Positions 11,851-26,046 of a DNA stretch of 64,000 nucleotides are shown in pieces (within the stretch, counting starts at the first letter, position 1; every line of letters begins with the position of its first letter). The stretch comes from Latrodectus hesperus. Lineage: Eukaryota > Arthropoda > Arachnida > Araneae > Theridiidae. The position numbers and the translations under genes are program-made. The notes under the pieces are model-generated. The model had not been told where the DNA came from and made no database searches. It was given only the letters and a program-made list of their open reading frames with translations. The DNA lies in assembly GCA_037975125.1 (NCBI GenBank), contig CM075853.1, positions 36,468,113 through 36,532,112 of the forward strand, written 5' to 3'.

Positions 11851-11859
11851 TTGTTCAAT

Positions 11860-14800
11860 GTAAACTTCAAACACAAATAAATTTTCGATATAAAAACAGT
11901 TTAATTTTAACGTGTGACAATGAAAACATTTTCTGAATGATTCCTATGAAATTCAATGATAAAATTTAAAAAAAAATCAAATTGATTATTCAGTTGCTAT
12001 TTATCTACTTCATTTGAAATTAAATACATAATTCTGTATTGATCATCCATGGAATGCTGCTTATCTTAAATGACACACACACACACACACATTTTCGTAG
12101 TTTATTTTAAATTCTTACTTTAATATTGAACGAAAACATTTAATTCTATTTTTTGAACTCCAAATTTATATACATCGCAATTCAAGAAAAAACAGATAAA
12201 ATTATACCTCAATTATGTTTTCTACCGATAATTTAAATTAGTAGTTCATAAATATCTCCTCTTAATAATTTTGAACTTATGAGAAAACTTATAGAAAAAG
12301 CACAGTTTCAGAAATAAAATATTATGATAAATTTTATTAGAGTTTTAATCAGAATTCAAACTCACTCCCTCTAAATAATGAGAAGGATGAATTAACCTAG
12401 CAGGATGCCTTGATTCTTGAAACTGTAAAAGAAAATTTTACATGTAGTCTTAACTTATATTTTAGCTCTAAAAGAAAGAACTTGCTGGCAATGGTAATTT
12501 AAGGGTATTTTTTATAAGCATGTGTAATTTGCTATTACATAGTTTCAAAATACGAATGCTTTCATTTTTTTAATTTAAACATACCAGTCATGATCAGGTA
12601 AAATTCCTGCTATAATAAGTCAAATTTGGAACTCTAGAAATTTGTCTAAGGATAAAAACACACTTTTTAGCAGCCTAGAAAATTGTTTAACTCTAAAATC
12701 CAGGTGTTAATATCCTTTTTTGAGACTAGCGTATTATATATTAAAATAAAAAAATTTAGTTTCACAACACACTGTCGCATATGTGTGCCAAATAACTTTT
12801 TGAGGATTGCGAAAAGCGTAGAACACCATTAATTTAAACAATGGGACGGCAGATTAAGTACTCTGCAATTAATGGAGATGACACAGCATTTTTTATTCTA
12901 ACATAAAAGTTTTTTTTTTATTTTTAAAATGGAATTTAGAGGGAATTTCCATGCATAATAACATTTATAAAAAATTTAATGAAAAAAACTTCATAACATT
13001 TAATAGCAAATATTAAATTAACAATAAAATAAAGCTATTAAATGCATTTTCTCGTTATGTGTAAGATATAAAAGGTTATAAGCATGTATAAATAAAAGAA
13101 ATAGGCATAAAGCATACAGGTTCATATTTATGTAAGACCAAAGATTTTAAATCTTCTTGACAATACCACCATAAGTACTTCAAAATCCTACATCTCCACT
13201 ATTTGCACCATTTTTTCCCTTTTTTCTATCAGGAGCAGTTTTTCCTTTCAAATCACTTAAACACAATCTTATTAACGGAAGCTTATAAGGCTCTGTTTAA
13301 AAGCTTTATATGGCATATCTTATAAACACAGCTTAAAAAGTTTATTAATAGAGGATAACTATAAATTATTTATAAATTTATCTAACCAATAAAATCCCAA
13401 ACTAGAATCTATATTAGTTAGAATCAAAATTAAATTATTTCTTAAAACTGGGAAAATGTCGTTTCAAAACATAAATTTATTTGAAATGAAAACTTCAGTT
13501 ATCATCCATTTTCTCTGTAAATTAGTTAAATAGAAACTGGCACCATTAAACTTTTTTCATACTTTTCCATAGCAACTTGTTTTGGTTGATTTCATTATCC
13601 TTTTAATAGTTTTATGAAATATCGTTTTTGTTAAATTTTCTCAAAATAATGGATTTGAAGATATTTTTGTGACAGACGTGGATATTTTACTAGAAAGTAT
13701 TTTATGCCAGATAGCATGATTGTTTATCTCACGATATTAAATTAACTTATCCACTCCTGATTTTGTTTTCAAATCTGTCTAACATTTAAATAAATTTTTA
13801 TGGAACTTTTAGAATGATTGCATTTTACAGAAACAATTTTTATTGACCTGACTTCTGAGCTAACCACATACTTTTCATATATTTCCATTTATTTCCGATA
13901 TTAACTCTATGTTGTGAGGAACTGTTGAAAATAAAATGCAGACAAAAAAATTTTAACCAGTCCCAAGAAAATTTAAAAATAAATAAATTCAAATTAAGTA
14001 AAATATTTAATGGAAATTTAACAAGGTTCCTAATTTAGGTTTAAAACATATGATTAATAATTTCAAAATAAATAATAATTTGATATTTATATGAAATTTT
14101 AAGCGAAAACTCGTATACTAATATAATATTTATGATAATTAGACTTGATGATTAGTTAAAACATATTTTTTAAAACAACTTTGTCATAGTAATTAGCCAT
14201 AAACATATTTGTTAAAATAAAATATTTTATATTTGAATCAAAAGTACCGACAAATTGTTAATTATTTCAAACATCATATCTGACTTTTGTAGAAACAATA
14301 ACCACCGCAGCTGTTGGATAAACATTTCTATAAATAGTATTCAATTATAAAAACTAATATACATAAATAATGTGTAACGAAAAATAAATAAAATATAAGA
14401 ATTCAAATGTGAATTTAAAATAATAAGTTAGTGCAACATTCTTGGAAAATCTAGATTTATATGAAAATACTATAAAATCTATGAATGTAACAAAAAGTAT
14501 AAAAAAATTACCTATTTTCATGCAATTCATTTTTAAGTGCATCAAAAACATAAAACTTCTAAGAAAAAATTTTGTTTTGTTGAAATATTCTCAGGTTTAT
14601 AGGATATTTTAAAGTAATGTTTTACAAGCACTATTTCTGATTACAAGTAAATTAATTGCTACATTTCTCTGTGATATCTAATTTACAAAGTAGAATTTAA
14701 ATATCTTAATTAGGCTTTTTTAAATCGAAAAACAATTTTCGTCATGCGCATGTAAACAAAGTAAAAGAAATCAATTGGAAATTGGGCATGGAAAAACAAA

Positions 14801-16215
14801 ATTTTAAGTAGTGGAAATATATGATCTTAACGATCTCCGTAAAAAAGTAATTTATCTTTACTATTGATTGTGTGTGTGTGTATAAATGCTTTTTTATATA
14901 TATACCACATAAAAACATTACATATTTAAGATGCCTAAACAGAGCTTTCTTGGTTGATTTCGTGTTGTAACCTTGGTAGACTTATTGATTATTTGCATTA
15001 CCATTTATTTAATATCTCAATTTTACAACATATTACCAGAGCCATAGGAATGATTTTTAAAAAAATGTGGTCTACAATGAATATGGAAGAAAGCTACGTT
15101 TTCTCGAATGTAAAACAATCATAAAACTATTCAGTAATCTCTTAAATGCATATAAAAATTAATTAAAAGAGAAAGTGTACACTTACATTTAATAAGTTTA
15201 ACTTGAAAACGAAAGAGAGATTGCTCAGTTAGAAAAAGGAACATATTTTTGAAATAACGAGGTAATGGGTGGATATTAATTCTAATAATCATATTAATGG
15301 TACATTTTCACACTAATTAGAAGGGTCTTTTCCTTTTAGTGTGACGTGGTTACTGGAGGAGAAAGTACAGTTTAAGTGTGTGTGTCGATATCTTCACACA
15401 CAATCGATCAGAATTAAAAGATCATTCTCTCTGGATACATACATCTTAAGTTCTTGAAAATAGTTTATCTTCAATAACCCAATGTGTAACTGATACTTGT
15501 GTGAAAGAAATTTACAGGTACAAACTATTAATAAAGCATAAATTGTAATTCATATTGTAGAAAAAATAATTTAAAAAATACAGTATTTGCAAATACACAG
15601 TTTTAATGCAAGAAAATGCTCCATTATATTTAATATTTAAAATATTAATTTAAATAAGCTTAAATGTTAATATCATGACCGAATAAATTCTTATATTGAC
15701 TAAAACATTGCTTTAAATTTTGTAAATCATATTTACTCAATTTGTTTTATATTTAAATACAGGAAATAAACTTATTTAAGTTATGAAATATAAACTTATA
15801 TAAATTTATTTCATGAGTGTGAATTTTTAAATAAAAGGAATAAAATGTATTTAAACATTTGTCTGAATTGGAAATTACTTTAAATATTTATAAATCTGTC
15901 CTCATTCAAAATAATATCTTACAAAGTTATAGCAATATTTGGTTATTTTTACTTTACAATCATATAAGTTCGCTGCAGGTGTAAATTGCAAGTTGAAACA
16001 TTGTATTCAGTTTTGATTAGATATAAAATTTTGCCTTCAAAGAATAATTTAAAAAAGTTTTATTATCATTATAGGTAAATAATGACGAGATTTAAAAGAA
16101 TTTACGCAGTCATCTTTAAATTTTGTTAGTTATTAACACTGAACAACCGTAGATAATCAAGGGCTCTGGTGACTTTTTAACCTTCTCAGTTTTTGCTCCA
16201 TTCAGTTAAAGAAGG
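11860..16215. other. Long AT-rich stretch without genes
   Basis: More than 4 kb of A/T-run background. Contents: a (CA)n tract at 12072-12090, a short TG run near 14869-14882, and a 65-codon Phe/Ile/Tyr-rich minus frame at 14551-14354 that looks like chance. No splice-bounded exon, tRNA or terminal repeat could be supported. Confidence 0.65.
12072..12090. repeat. (CA)n microsatellite
   Basis: About ten CA units in a row. Confidence 0.9.
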
Positions 16216-16221
16216 GATAGG

Positions 16222-16330
16222 GGAGCTGAATGAGAGAGATTTGCGCTTTGGTGTTTAGTTTAACAGTTCACGGGTTCAACTCCCATCTCGAGTATAAATG
16301 CTTGCAACAATTCAGAATCCACTTTACACA
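16222..16330 (+). repeat. SINE family A, copy 1 (degenerate)
   Basis: A tRNA-like head with GAGCTGAATG (A-box region, 16224-16233) and GGTTCAACTCC (B-box, 16273-16283) is followed by CTCGAGTATAAATGCTTG and the family core GAATCCACTTTA (16315-16326). The core is shared by most of the other copies in this window, which is why I call a family. The A/B spacing fits a tRNA-derived Pol III promoter. No tail or target duplication is clear. Confidence 0.7.
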
Positions 16331-16334
16331 GCAA

Positions 16335-17030
16335 ATCTTGCTTGATTTAACACTGAATTGCAAATAATTACCTTTAAAGAATAAAAAAAGCAATTAAAGA
16401 ATGAAAACTAAATAAAGCTTACTTTTTCTAAATAAATCTTATTAATTAAGTCTTTTTTATGTAATGTCATAAAAACTAAATCATATATATCATTTAATAT
16501 AATGCAATACTTTACCATTTAAATTATAAAATATTTGATTAAAAAGTAATTGAAAGTTATACTCTTTATACAGCGCAAGTCTTAAACATAAACTTTGATG
16601 AAAGCTCTATAAATTTTCCTGAGCTGTTGGATAGGGAATTATAATGTAAGAAAAAAAAATCAAAACTGGCAATATATTATTACATATATTTACACTTTTG
16701 CAAACATGCGTTAATAAATCTTAAAGCTATTAATAAAGTCATATCCTGCACAGAAGATAGGATTGTAAAATTTTATACAAGAGTAAAAAAAAAAAGGATA
16801 TTCCTGGAAGCTTGAAAACTGCACGCTACGAAGTAAAAATAATAAAATGATAAAAAGTGAAATAGCACTTAACTGTCAAGAAAACTGCTCTGTAAAACAT
16901 GCTCCAGGTAATTTCCGACACTTTTTACCAGCGGTCTTAAATTAACCCTGTAAAAAATATAATAAATAAAGCTTCTCCTCATTGCAATTTTCGAAAAGCA
17001 CAAACTTCTTGCGCGCACACCTTCATTCTT
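16335..17030. other. AT-rich DNA, nothing recognised
   Basis: A/T-run background. A 63-codon minus frame (17060-16869) extends into the next island and is not recognised. Confidence 0.65.
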
Positions 17031-17610
17031 ACACCCTAGGCTCACCTGTAAATAAAACATGAAGTGTGGAGGGGGTTGACCTGTTTTTTTTATTTTAACA
17101 GTGAGGCAGGTGGGGTGAATGAGAAGTAATATAAGCCTTTGAGGGTCTGTAGAGAAACACTAAATTTTACAGCCCTTTTTTATAGTTTTTTACCACTCTC
17201 ACCTCCCTGTCATAGCTTTCCTTACGTCGATTTTTCCCCTTTTCCCCTATTTTTCCCTATACACGTTTGTGTGCCCTGAAAACGGAAGCCATGGCAATGG
17301 GCTCGTAGGGGAATGGGAAGATATGGACGAAATAGCATACGCTCCTGTTTTATTTCTCATTCTTTTTTGGATAGTTATTTGGGGAATTTTAAGATCCGGA
17401 ATTTGAGCAAGCAACGACCTCTTTATTTATTTATTTCCCTCTTCTTTCGCTTTGCCGTTTTCTTTATTTCAAAATAAGGATAGAAATCCTTATTGGAAAA
17501 GTTGCCCCGCTGAAAGTGTCTACACCTGGAAGAATATGTCATCTGCAGAGAGTGCGAGATCGAAGTTTTCCCTTGTTTAAATGGTGTGTCCCTTTTGGCT
17601 ATTTTCAATG
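17030..17610. other. GC-richer island, function unknown
   Basis: Contains GGAGGGGGTTGACCTG (near 17069), GAGGCAGGTGGGGTGAATG (near 17103), a pyrimidine-rich middle (17200-17260) and GGAAGCCATGGCAATGGGCT (near 17284). No frame beyond about 61 codons and no repeat signature. Candidate regulatory or exonic sequence only. Confidence 0.32.
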
Positions 17611-17843
17611 AATATTTGTTACCTATATCTTTTCAATAAAGTATTTAAATCATTTAAATATTATCTCTTATTTAATTTTTAAATAATTATGTATTAAGTA
17701 CTACTTTTGAGTTTTGATTCTATTAAACTGGAAAGTAAAATGAGAATTTGATTGCCCGAAATCCTGTAAAGGGCTCAAGATTTGAAAACCCAAACCCTTC
17801 TTTTTTCTTAGATATTCCTTCGTTTATTTATTTATGTATATAA

Positions 17844-17849
<6 letters not shown>

Positions 17850-17920
<71 letters not shown>

Positions 17921-17927
17921 TATATAT
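17850..17927. repeat. (TA)n microsatellite
   Basis: About 78 bp of TA units with a GATATATAT variant at the right end. Confidence 0.95.
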
Positions 17928-17929
17928 CT

Positions 17930-19560
17930 GTTTGAATGAAATAATGCATTATTAGTGAAAATTTATTCATTTCTTTGATAACTTTTACATTCTAAAGTCG
18001 AAAAATATTGAAAATGAATTTAAATATCATTTTCACTAATTCTTTTCCACGCATTATTTTTCTTTCTGTCTTTAAACTGTAAGTAAAACATTCGTTTCTT
18101 CAGAAAATGCAGACATTGGCGTTCAAGATCTTATGATCTTAAAATATCTTTGAAAAAAAAAAAAGTCTGGAAATATGTCTGAGAATTTCCTTGCGGTAGA
18201 TTTTTGCTGTTTTCACTAATAGTTTTTGACAAGGATGTGAATATTGAAGCTTGAGATTTCCTGTTTTTCCAAACTCAAAGAAAATTGACTATCTTCGAAT
18301 TTCATTTTTCATTTGAAAGTTCTCTGTGATTCACAAATATTTTTAAAAAGAATAAATATTATTTAAAGTTGTTTATACAACACTGTCATTTATTTGCAGA
18401 ATTTGTTAACATAATGAATTCTAAATTTTTAAATTAGGTTATTGAAATGATTAATTTTTATACATTTTATATTTGCATCTACTTACTATTATTTGTAAAC
18501 CAATAACATCAAATATTTATATTAAATATATACTGTGTTGTTTCTTTCATACTTAAGTTGTAGCAATGTTTCGCAGATGGTTAATTTGCACAGGATAAAT
18601 CAAAATAATTAATAATAAAATATGGTAGGTTTCCTATTAACTTAAATGTTTAAAGAAAGATAGAGTTATGCATAATTATATTACCTGCCTTAATATCGTT
18701 ATAAGAAAATTAATCAAAACTACTATAAAAATAGGATAAAACTGAAAATTAAAATTTTAAGAAATGGAAATTGATTTTATTATATATAACAGCGCTTATA
18801 AAATTTTGAATATATAGATTAATATTTACATCAAGATAAAAGTAACAAAAATTTTTAAATTAATTCTTAAAAATAATCTTCAATCCTCCGGATTCGGCAT
18901 TTCATTATAAGCTGTGTTTTTTAAACATAAAATCATAGTTTTACTTTATCATTTACGGAATTCATGTGTTCGGGTATATTATAAATATTTTTAGATTATC
19001 TTTTTGATAAACATGCTTCCATTTTTTTTTCAACACAAAATTTGTGGAGAAGATGTTTTGGTAATTTCTATTTTTAGAAAAACTCTTTCTTAATAATACA
19101 AAATAAGTTGATTTTGACAAACATTTTAAAATGTTTGTTCTTTTGATTCAGAAAAAACTATTTGGTACTCTTTTAATATGGTGTGATTATTTCGCATGTT
19201 AACGTGATAGTACATAAATTTCCTTTAAAAATGAGTGATTTATTAGAAAAATTATTACAAATTGATGAAAGGACTACTACAGAATTAATGTACTCATATG
19301 AGTAATACAAGATTGTTAGAGCCATTGTTGGATAGATTTCTATTATAATTTAGTAGTTCTGCGAAATACGCCTTTAAAATTGCTACGACTGAGACTTTAT
19401 TTAACATAAATTATCAGATTGTCAAAATTACTAACTGAAATTATCTGAATCAATAGATTCAGACTGAATTCAACCAACTAAATCAACTAATTAGAAGGAA
19501 CTTTGCAGAAACAATTTTTTTCTAAGAGATTTTTATGCGTTACCTAAAATGGTTTTGTAA
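17930..19560. other. AT-rich DNA, nothing recognised
   Basis: No gene, no terminal repeat and no tRNA-like box seen. Confidence 0.65.
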
Positions 19561-19569
19561 ACTATCATT

Positions 19570-19630
19570 TTATGGCTCACTGTGATTTCGTAGTAGAAGA
19601 TCCTGTGTTCGATTCAAGCCACTTTTGAAC
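19570..19630 (+). repeat. Possible degenerate tRNA-like SINE head
   Basis: TATGGCTCACTGTG resembles a decayed A-box region and TGTTCGATTCAAGCC (19607-19620) a B-box, about 35 bp apart. There is no shared SINE core behind it, and a TA array follows at 19710. It could be a chance match. Confidence 0.3.
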
Positions 19631-19708
19631 AACAAGATATGAGTTTTACAGTTCTACATGCATATTTGTCCTGATATATATTTCCTTGCAACACATGAAT
19701 ACAACTTA

Positions 19709-20280
<572 letters not shown>

Positions 20281-20284
20281 ATGT

Positions 20285-20562
20285 ATGAAAAAACTAAACG
20301 AGTGGCACTACAGCCCATACGTAGGCCAAGGCCTATAGTACCCATATCTGTTTTCCTGACTGAGGACCCATGGGGTACGAAGCATATGTCCCAATTAGGT
20401 GGTCAGTCAAATGCGAAGCCCCCAGTTCCCAAGCATGCTTGGTACATAGTTTATGGACCTACTAAATAAATGAAAGGTTAAGTCGATATTACTTAGGCCC
20501 AGGATCGAACCTAGGAGCTATGCCAATGGAGCGCGAAGCCCTACCACTAAACTAACGGACTT
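20285..20562 (-). mobile_element. tRNA-derived SINE, family B, well preserved
   Basis: Read on the minus strand from 20562, the head begins GTCCGTTAGTTTAGTGGTAG, a good tRNA A-box context (TAGTTTAGTGG). It continues to GGTTCGATCCTGGGCC, a near-perfect Pol III B-box (about 20500-20510). An unrelated body of about 200 bp follows, with a small palindrome ACCAAGCATGCTTGG near 20430-20445, and the element ends near TAGTGCCACTCGTTTAG. The composition is far more GC-rich than the flanks, as expected for an inserted element. TTTAAAATTCTAT at 20266-20278 and TTTAAAATTTTAT at 20584-20596 could be a 13-bp target duplication with one change, but both are AT-rich words. An open frame on the opposite strand (20281-20469) is a shadow. 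Confidence 0.8.
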
Positions 20563-20612
20563 AAAATAATGGAAAAGATAAACTTTAAAATTTTATCTTT
20601 TTCCATTATTTT
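20563..20612. repeat. Hairpin adjoining the family B SINE head
   Basis: AAAATAATGGAAAAGATAAA pairs with TTTATCTTTTTCCATTATTT across a loop of about 8 nt, with a single bulged T. It starts directly where the tRNA-like head ends. It may be pre-existing target sequence or part of the insertion. Confidence 0.75.
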
Positions 20613-20619
20613 TACATGT

Positions 20620-23135
20620 TTTATCTAATTTAGGTAAAAAGTGCGTTTATGAACTTAAATTTTTTGACAAAAATTTTGCTTTTAACGTAAATATTTCTTG
20701 TAATGATTTGTATTTTCTATTTATTTAAGTAGAGCAAAATAATTTAATTTTCAAAATCACTGTATTGAAAGCTTTTTGATTTCTTTTAAGTCATTTTCTT
20801 TCTATTCAAATATGCTTATTATTTAAATACAATATTTTTAATTCACGTGTTTTGCATATACGTAAAAATACATACATGTTTTGCATACATAATTTATGTG
20901 AGTTTTTTTTTTTTTTTTACTTAATACCGAATAGCAATGTAATTTATATTATAATTTTCATAATGAAAAGAATTTTTAAGGTATCACATATTGAACAATA
21001 TTATATTGACTATTTTATTAACTGAAAAATATCCAAATTTTCGTAATTAAAACCTATAATATTTTTTTAGTAGAAATGAGTAACAAGTTATGGAAATTCA
21101 GATTTAATATTACATCTTTAAATTTCATTTAGTTAAATGACATATTTAAGACTAAAGAGAATTTTTTCTTAACATGGAGCTATATGTCTCTTAATTTTAA
21201 ACGCAAAAATGTTTAATTTTTCGCTTCGCAACTAACTAATTTCCCAAAAGCTGATCAGCGGAAGAATTAGGAGTTTCGAAGAAGGAGTATCGATCGATAT
21301 ATTTCCTTGAAACAGCAAATCTTAGGGATTTTCCGAATTTCTCAAAGGGAAAAATCAGGCCGTAGAATTTTGCCACAAAGATATTAAATGACGTACTAGG
21401 ATTAAGCTATTTTCTGAAGGGAAATCTTAGAATTTAGATGAGTAAATATTTCGTTTTAAAAGTAAATTTTAAAGACGACAATAAAATGTAATATATTTTC
21501 ATTCGTCAACGTGTGCGTTAAATATTGTTAAAAATTTTGCGATTCAGTTGCTCTTATTATTTTATTGTAATTAGATTTCAGCTACAATTTCTGCTTACTG
21601 AAGCCAATAAACACATAGCATCTTCGTAATTATATTTGGGATTATAAAGAATTTATTTTTTCAGAATTTAGATCATTATCAGTGGTTTTCGATAATAATT
21701 CAAAATAATACATTCAGTTTACAAATGAATTTTAATTAAAAATAATATTATTTATATAATATTAATTATCATTAATTATTTACAGTAAATAAAAAAAACT
21801 TTGATAAATTTTAATTTTGTTTCTGTGTTGAGTAATATTTTAAGAATAAATTTTTTAAACCATTGATTCAATGAACAATTTGAATAACATTGTAGAACAT
21901 ATTTTTGCTTAATATAACTTTACATATTAATTTACCTTTTTTGGTACAGAGGAAGTATCGTCATTTGAAATTTTTGTGTTGCTTTTTTTAAAATAGCAAT
22001 TCGCTCTTTAAACCATTACTTATCATTAGTACCAAATCTTCTATTCTGTTTATGAGAAACAAAACAGAATTCCTTCCATAAAATATAATCTTTTTAATCT
22101 GCAAGCATAAATTGTAATGTTAATTCATTTTGATTCATTTTATATTTAAGTCTACAATATGGAGCAATAATAATAATGCACTTATATATTCCCGGACTTT
22201 ATTTAATGAAAAAATTAGACAGATATTTGTTTTGCAAATCTATATAAAAAACTGTTTGAATTCTTTATTTTATTGTGTATGTTTTTGACTTGAATTATGT
22301 ACTCTCTTTTCTTATATTATAACTATGTAACAATTTAATAATATACATTGTATCAAACCATTTCTAGGTTTCCAATGTGACAGATTCAAAACAAGTTCTC
22401 CTCCGTTGATTGATTGCTTCGTATTCCTGAATGGAACTCGCTAAGTGAATGGAACCCGACCAAGTTAGTAAATAAATTGATCTTTTCTGAACATGTAATG
22501 CACGAAAAGATAAACGCACGCACACATCATTTGATCTTTGCATAATTCCTGAAAGTATTCATACAGAATCAATTAAAATGATTTAAAATGCAACAAACTT
22601 TATGTGTTTCAGTAAAACCATTATGATTAATTTAAAACTTTAACGTTCAATGAGTTCATGTTCATGGTAAAATGAATGAAAATAAAAAAAAGATCTGACG
22701 ATCACAAAATGGTTGTATATAAGTAAGTTAATAATGATTTTATTAAAATTGAAATTTTATTAATGTATTTAATTTATGCTGCGGTAAATAAGATTATAAC
22801 ATAAAAGTTGATAAATATAGGATGGAGATTTTTTTATTTCTTTTATAATATTTTAATGAATATTTTGTAGTTAGATGGCGCAAGAAATTGTGAATCCTAT
22901 AAATATTTCTGAGTAAATTTTAAAAAATTGTTGATATCTACCTATTGAATAGCATTATTCGTTTTTATAACCCCGTTATTAGTACTAATGATTTCAATTT
23001 AACGGCATGTATTTCGGAATTTTTAACTTCTTTGACATGAATTTCAGAGCATAACATTAGATAGCCCCCTCTTATTTTAACTGAAATATGACATAACAAT
23101 CCCTTCCTAATTTTCCTTTTATTTTCGGTTCAATA
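20620..23135. other. AT-rich DNA with one moderately GC-richer patch
   Basis: Mostly A/T-run background. The patch at about 21240-21400 includes AGCTGATCAGCGGAAG and ATCGATCGATAT, with no gene seen. A second small patch at 22380-22460 has CTCCTCCGTTGATTGATTGC. Nothing else supportable. Confidence 0.6.
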
Positions 23136-23139
23136 TTTA

Positions 23140-23280
23140 TCAAGTTCGAATCCTGCTTTGGGCTTGGATGTTTGTGGTTGTTCGGAATCTACTATCAACC
23201 GTTTGTCCCTATCTAATTAGTCCTCTTGGCAAAAAATGACTTTGGAGAGACAAACACATCAAACGTAACAAACCAACCTT
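23140..23280 (+). repeat. SINE family A, copy 2
   Basis: GTTCGAATCC (B-box, 23144-23153) is followed by GGGCTTGGATGTTTGTGG and the diverged core GGAATCTACTATCAA (23184-23198). The 3' part ends in CAAACGTAACAAACCAACC (23260-23278), which resembles the AAACAAACCAAAC tail of copy 5. The A-box end is too decayed to place. Confidence 0.65.
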
Positions 23281-23284
23281 TATA

Positions 23285-24000
23285 TTTTCAATTAAACATT
23301 GCTTAGTTGAAATTAAATGTGTATGGTCAGTTAAACATCGTTTTCATTTGATATATGAAATGTGTTGAAATTAATAATGAAAGATTTTTCTGCTGTGTTA
23401 AACCGTGGAAAGAGTTTTATAAATATGAATGTTTTATTGATATATGTGTTCAGTATACACAATTTTAAACAATATCGCTTGATATGATTCATTAACATAA
23501 CTCCTTTTCAGCGATTTTAATATCCATATTACATTAATAAATTTCATTTAGAAAAATAAATCTGCTTAAAAATATTAGCTTTTAAGTTCCTTAAAAAGTT
23601 AAATATTTTTTTCAACTTAACGACGAATTCAGATATCCAGTTCTATAGTTTCGTCATATTTGAAAAGCTAGAATGTCTTTTTTTCATTTTCTTTAAGAAT
23701 GTACATTTCATTTAAAGGAATTTTTAATTCAGTAAATCTACGAAAAAGATAATTTAAATAGATAGTAATGTAATATAAATATTAAACAATGATTATGCGT
23801 GCTAATTATTTTAATAATGAAATCAAAAATTATTCGTAAAAAAAAACTAATGATTATAAAAAATTGTATTAAGTTAAAATTTTTGAATGAATGTATCACA
23901 TTATTTGTCAAGCGTTGTGAGGAAGATTACTATCACACCCCACGAAAGCAAAATATTGCATCATTTCCTCTTCGCAGTAAAAGAAGTAAACACAGTGCTC
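23285..24000. other. AT-rich DNA, nothing recognised
   Basis: Background. A 107-codon plus frame beginning at 23799 runs into the purine-rich tract and is dominated by Lys, so it is not called a gene. Confidence 0.65.
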
Positions 24001-24009
24001 GTGCAGATC

Positions 24010-24180
24010 AAACATGTTATTGGATGAAAAAGGGAAAAAAAAGATATACAAGGAAAGATGAAAAAACATTGAAACATAAAGTAGAAGGGAAAAAAAAAGA
24101 AAGAAAAGAAAAATTTATATAAGTGAAAGTTATGTTGAAGCAAAAAAAAAAAAAAAAAGAAAGAAACAGAAAAAAGGGGG
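24010..24180 (+). repeat. Purine-rich tract
   Basis: About 170 bp in which the plus strand is mostly A and G, including an A16 run near 24140 and GAAAGAAACAGAAAAAAGG. The Lys-rich and Phe-rich frames on the two strands are a consequence of this bias. Such tracts can form triplex structures; no gene is implied. Confidence 0.7.
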
Positions 24181-24620
24181 TTTCAAGAGCATAATGATGA
24201 CAGGAATAATAGGCAGCAATTATAATCCAATCTTTAGCGTGTCGGATTTTTATAGGGATGGTACGCCCGGACCCAAATCTACTTTGGGATGAGGGGGGTG
24301 TAGTGACATTAAAACCGCTATTATAAAGTAAAAAGCACTTAGTGAGACGTACTTGGAAAAAGAAGACGGGATGACAAAGGAAAAGGGAAAAAAGAATCAA
24401 ATTTATAAAGGAAAATATACGGCCGGAAGTGGTAGACAAAACATGAGTAATCCTGGTAAAAAGAACTACAGAAAAGATGCAGTGGGGAAAAAAATGGGTG
24501 GTTTTGATTTTTGACTTTCAAGCAGTGGGCAGGAATTAACGGAGGAAACAAGATGGTCAAATACAGAAACCGTGCAAATACAAAGATTACAGAAGGAGTG
24601 ATTTCGCCCTAGAGATTTTT
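24180..24620. other. GC-richer patch, function unknown
   Basis: Contains GGATGGTACGCCCGGACCC (near 24256) and TTTGGGATGAGGGGGGTGTA (near 24282). A minus-strand frame from 24439 to 24017 (140 codons) is a Phe/Ser-rich reading of purine-rich plus-strand DNA and is not recognised. Confidence 0.3.
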
Positions 24621-26046
24621 TTTAATTGTTTTTTTAAGGTCTCACACCTGCTAACAGCTAGATTTCAGTAATAGTTATCACAACAATAAGCCCAAAAAAT
24701 TAAAATAACTGAACATTAGAAAAAGTGATTGAGGTAATATAATTTTTTTGTCCTATCTCAATTTTTTTTAAGTTGATAATCCTCAAGAGCTTTTTCATTA
24801 AAAAGGGATTCAGCTGATATTCATGCCGGCACATAATTCTATAAGGAATGGCGTTGCATTATTTTAAAGAGATGATTATAATTTTAAAAATTTCGTGCAT
24901 TCTCTTTTAATTGGTAGCTAAATTATAATGAGAGGATAAAGCTTAGTTATTCTGTTAGAAAAAATATACTGAATGGATTATTTACACATTACTTTACAGG
25001 CAATAATAACAAATTTTTAAATATCAGCCTCAAATTTTGAAATTATTTTTATTAAATTATTATGGAAATCACATTTATTTTCTTCTGAAGCACTTTAATA
25101 GTAAGTTTTATGTAAGGAAAGCACATAATTACTTTAATTATTCATAGAAAGAAGTTGAACTTTCTAGTCATTTCAACATTTTTTAATATTTTATCATTAA
25201 ATGATTTTATGTTGGGATATTGTGATTAATCTAATAAGTAGCAATATTAAAAATATTACTTAACTCTTGCCTATAATTTATTATGTTTTTCATTATTTTA
25301 AATCGTAATGATTACTTAATGGTTTAAAAAAAATAACATTTTGATAATATTTTGAATGACAATTTAATGAAAGCAAAAGTTGGACTATTATTTCAAGGAA
25401 TTTTGTGGGTTCGCATTTACAAATTTTAAAGTATTGTTTTTTATTTCTTTATTAGTTGATATTTCTTTTTCAAATAAAAATTTTGTGAAGCAGCACTCAA
25501 TTTCAATTATTTACACACATGTATTTATATACATGTGTGTGCATGTGCATAAAGTATGTAATTGCAGGAAAAAGAATAAAATATTGACTGAATTTATAAA
25601 CATTAGAGATTATAAAAATGTACTTACTTTTCTGTAAGTATATTCATACTAATTTAATATTCATCAATTAAAGAAATTAAATACGAAATAAAACAACAAT
25701 TAAATATTTTATAGCGTTTTTAAATAAATTTGTTGGCCTTTTATACTGTTTCTTCTGTAACAATTGTGTATCTACTTTTGTAGCGGTAATTTTGTAAGTT
25801 TTGGTGGGGGCTTTGAATTCGCTTACAATTCTAAAAATCTTAGGTAGGATGTGATACTAAAGTTTCCAAATTCAAAGTCAATTTATTCGCAATTATTATA
25901 TTTTAATGCGCATAATATTTGATTGAGCAAGAATTCTCCGATTATTACTTTTTATTCAATCATGCCATAAAATGTTCGTTAAATATTAATATTACTAAGA
26001 TTGGTACATATTACAATGTTAATACAACAATGTTTAAGTGGAGATA

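Noticed and set aside
20281..20469. 62-codon plus frame inside the family B SINE
   Set aside because: It lies across a Pol III-type retroposon on the opposite strand and is not protein-like.
23144..23153. GTTCGAATCC as a possible real tRNA gene
   Set aside because: Upstream sequence cannot fold into acceptor, D and anticodon stems; the downstream core identifies it as a SINE copy.
24240..24310. GC-rich patch GGTACGCCCGGACCC as a possible exon
   Set aside because: Less than 80 bp, no consistent frame and no splice sites that I could pair.
23799..24439. Lys-rich plus frame and Phe-rich minus frames
   Set aside because: Explained by the purine bias of the tract; no domain and mutually contradictory strands.
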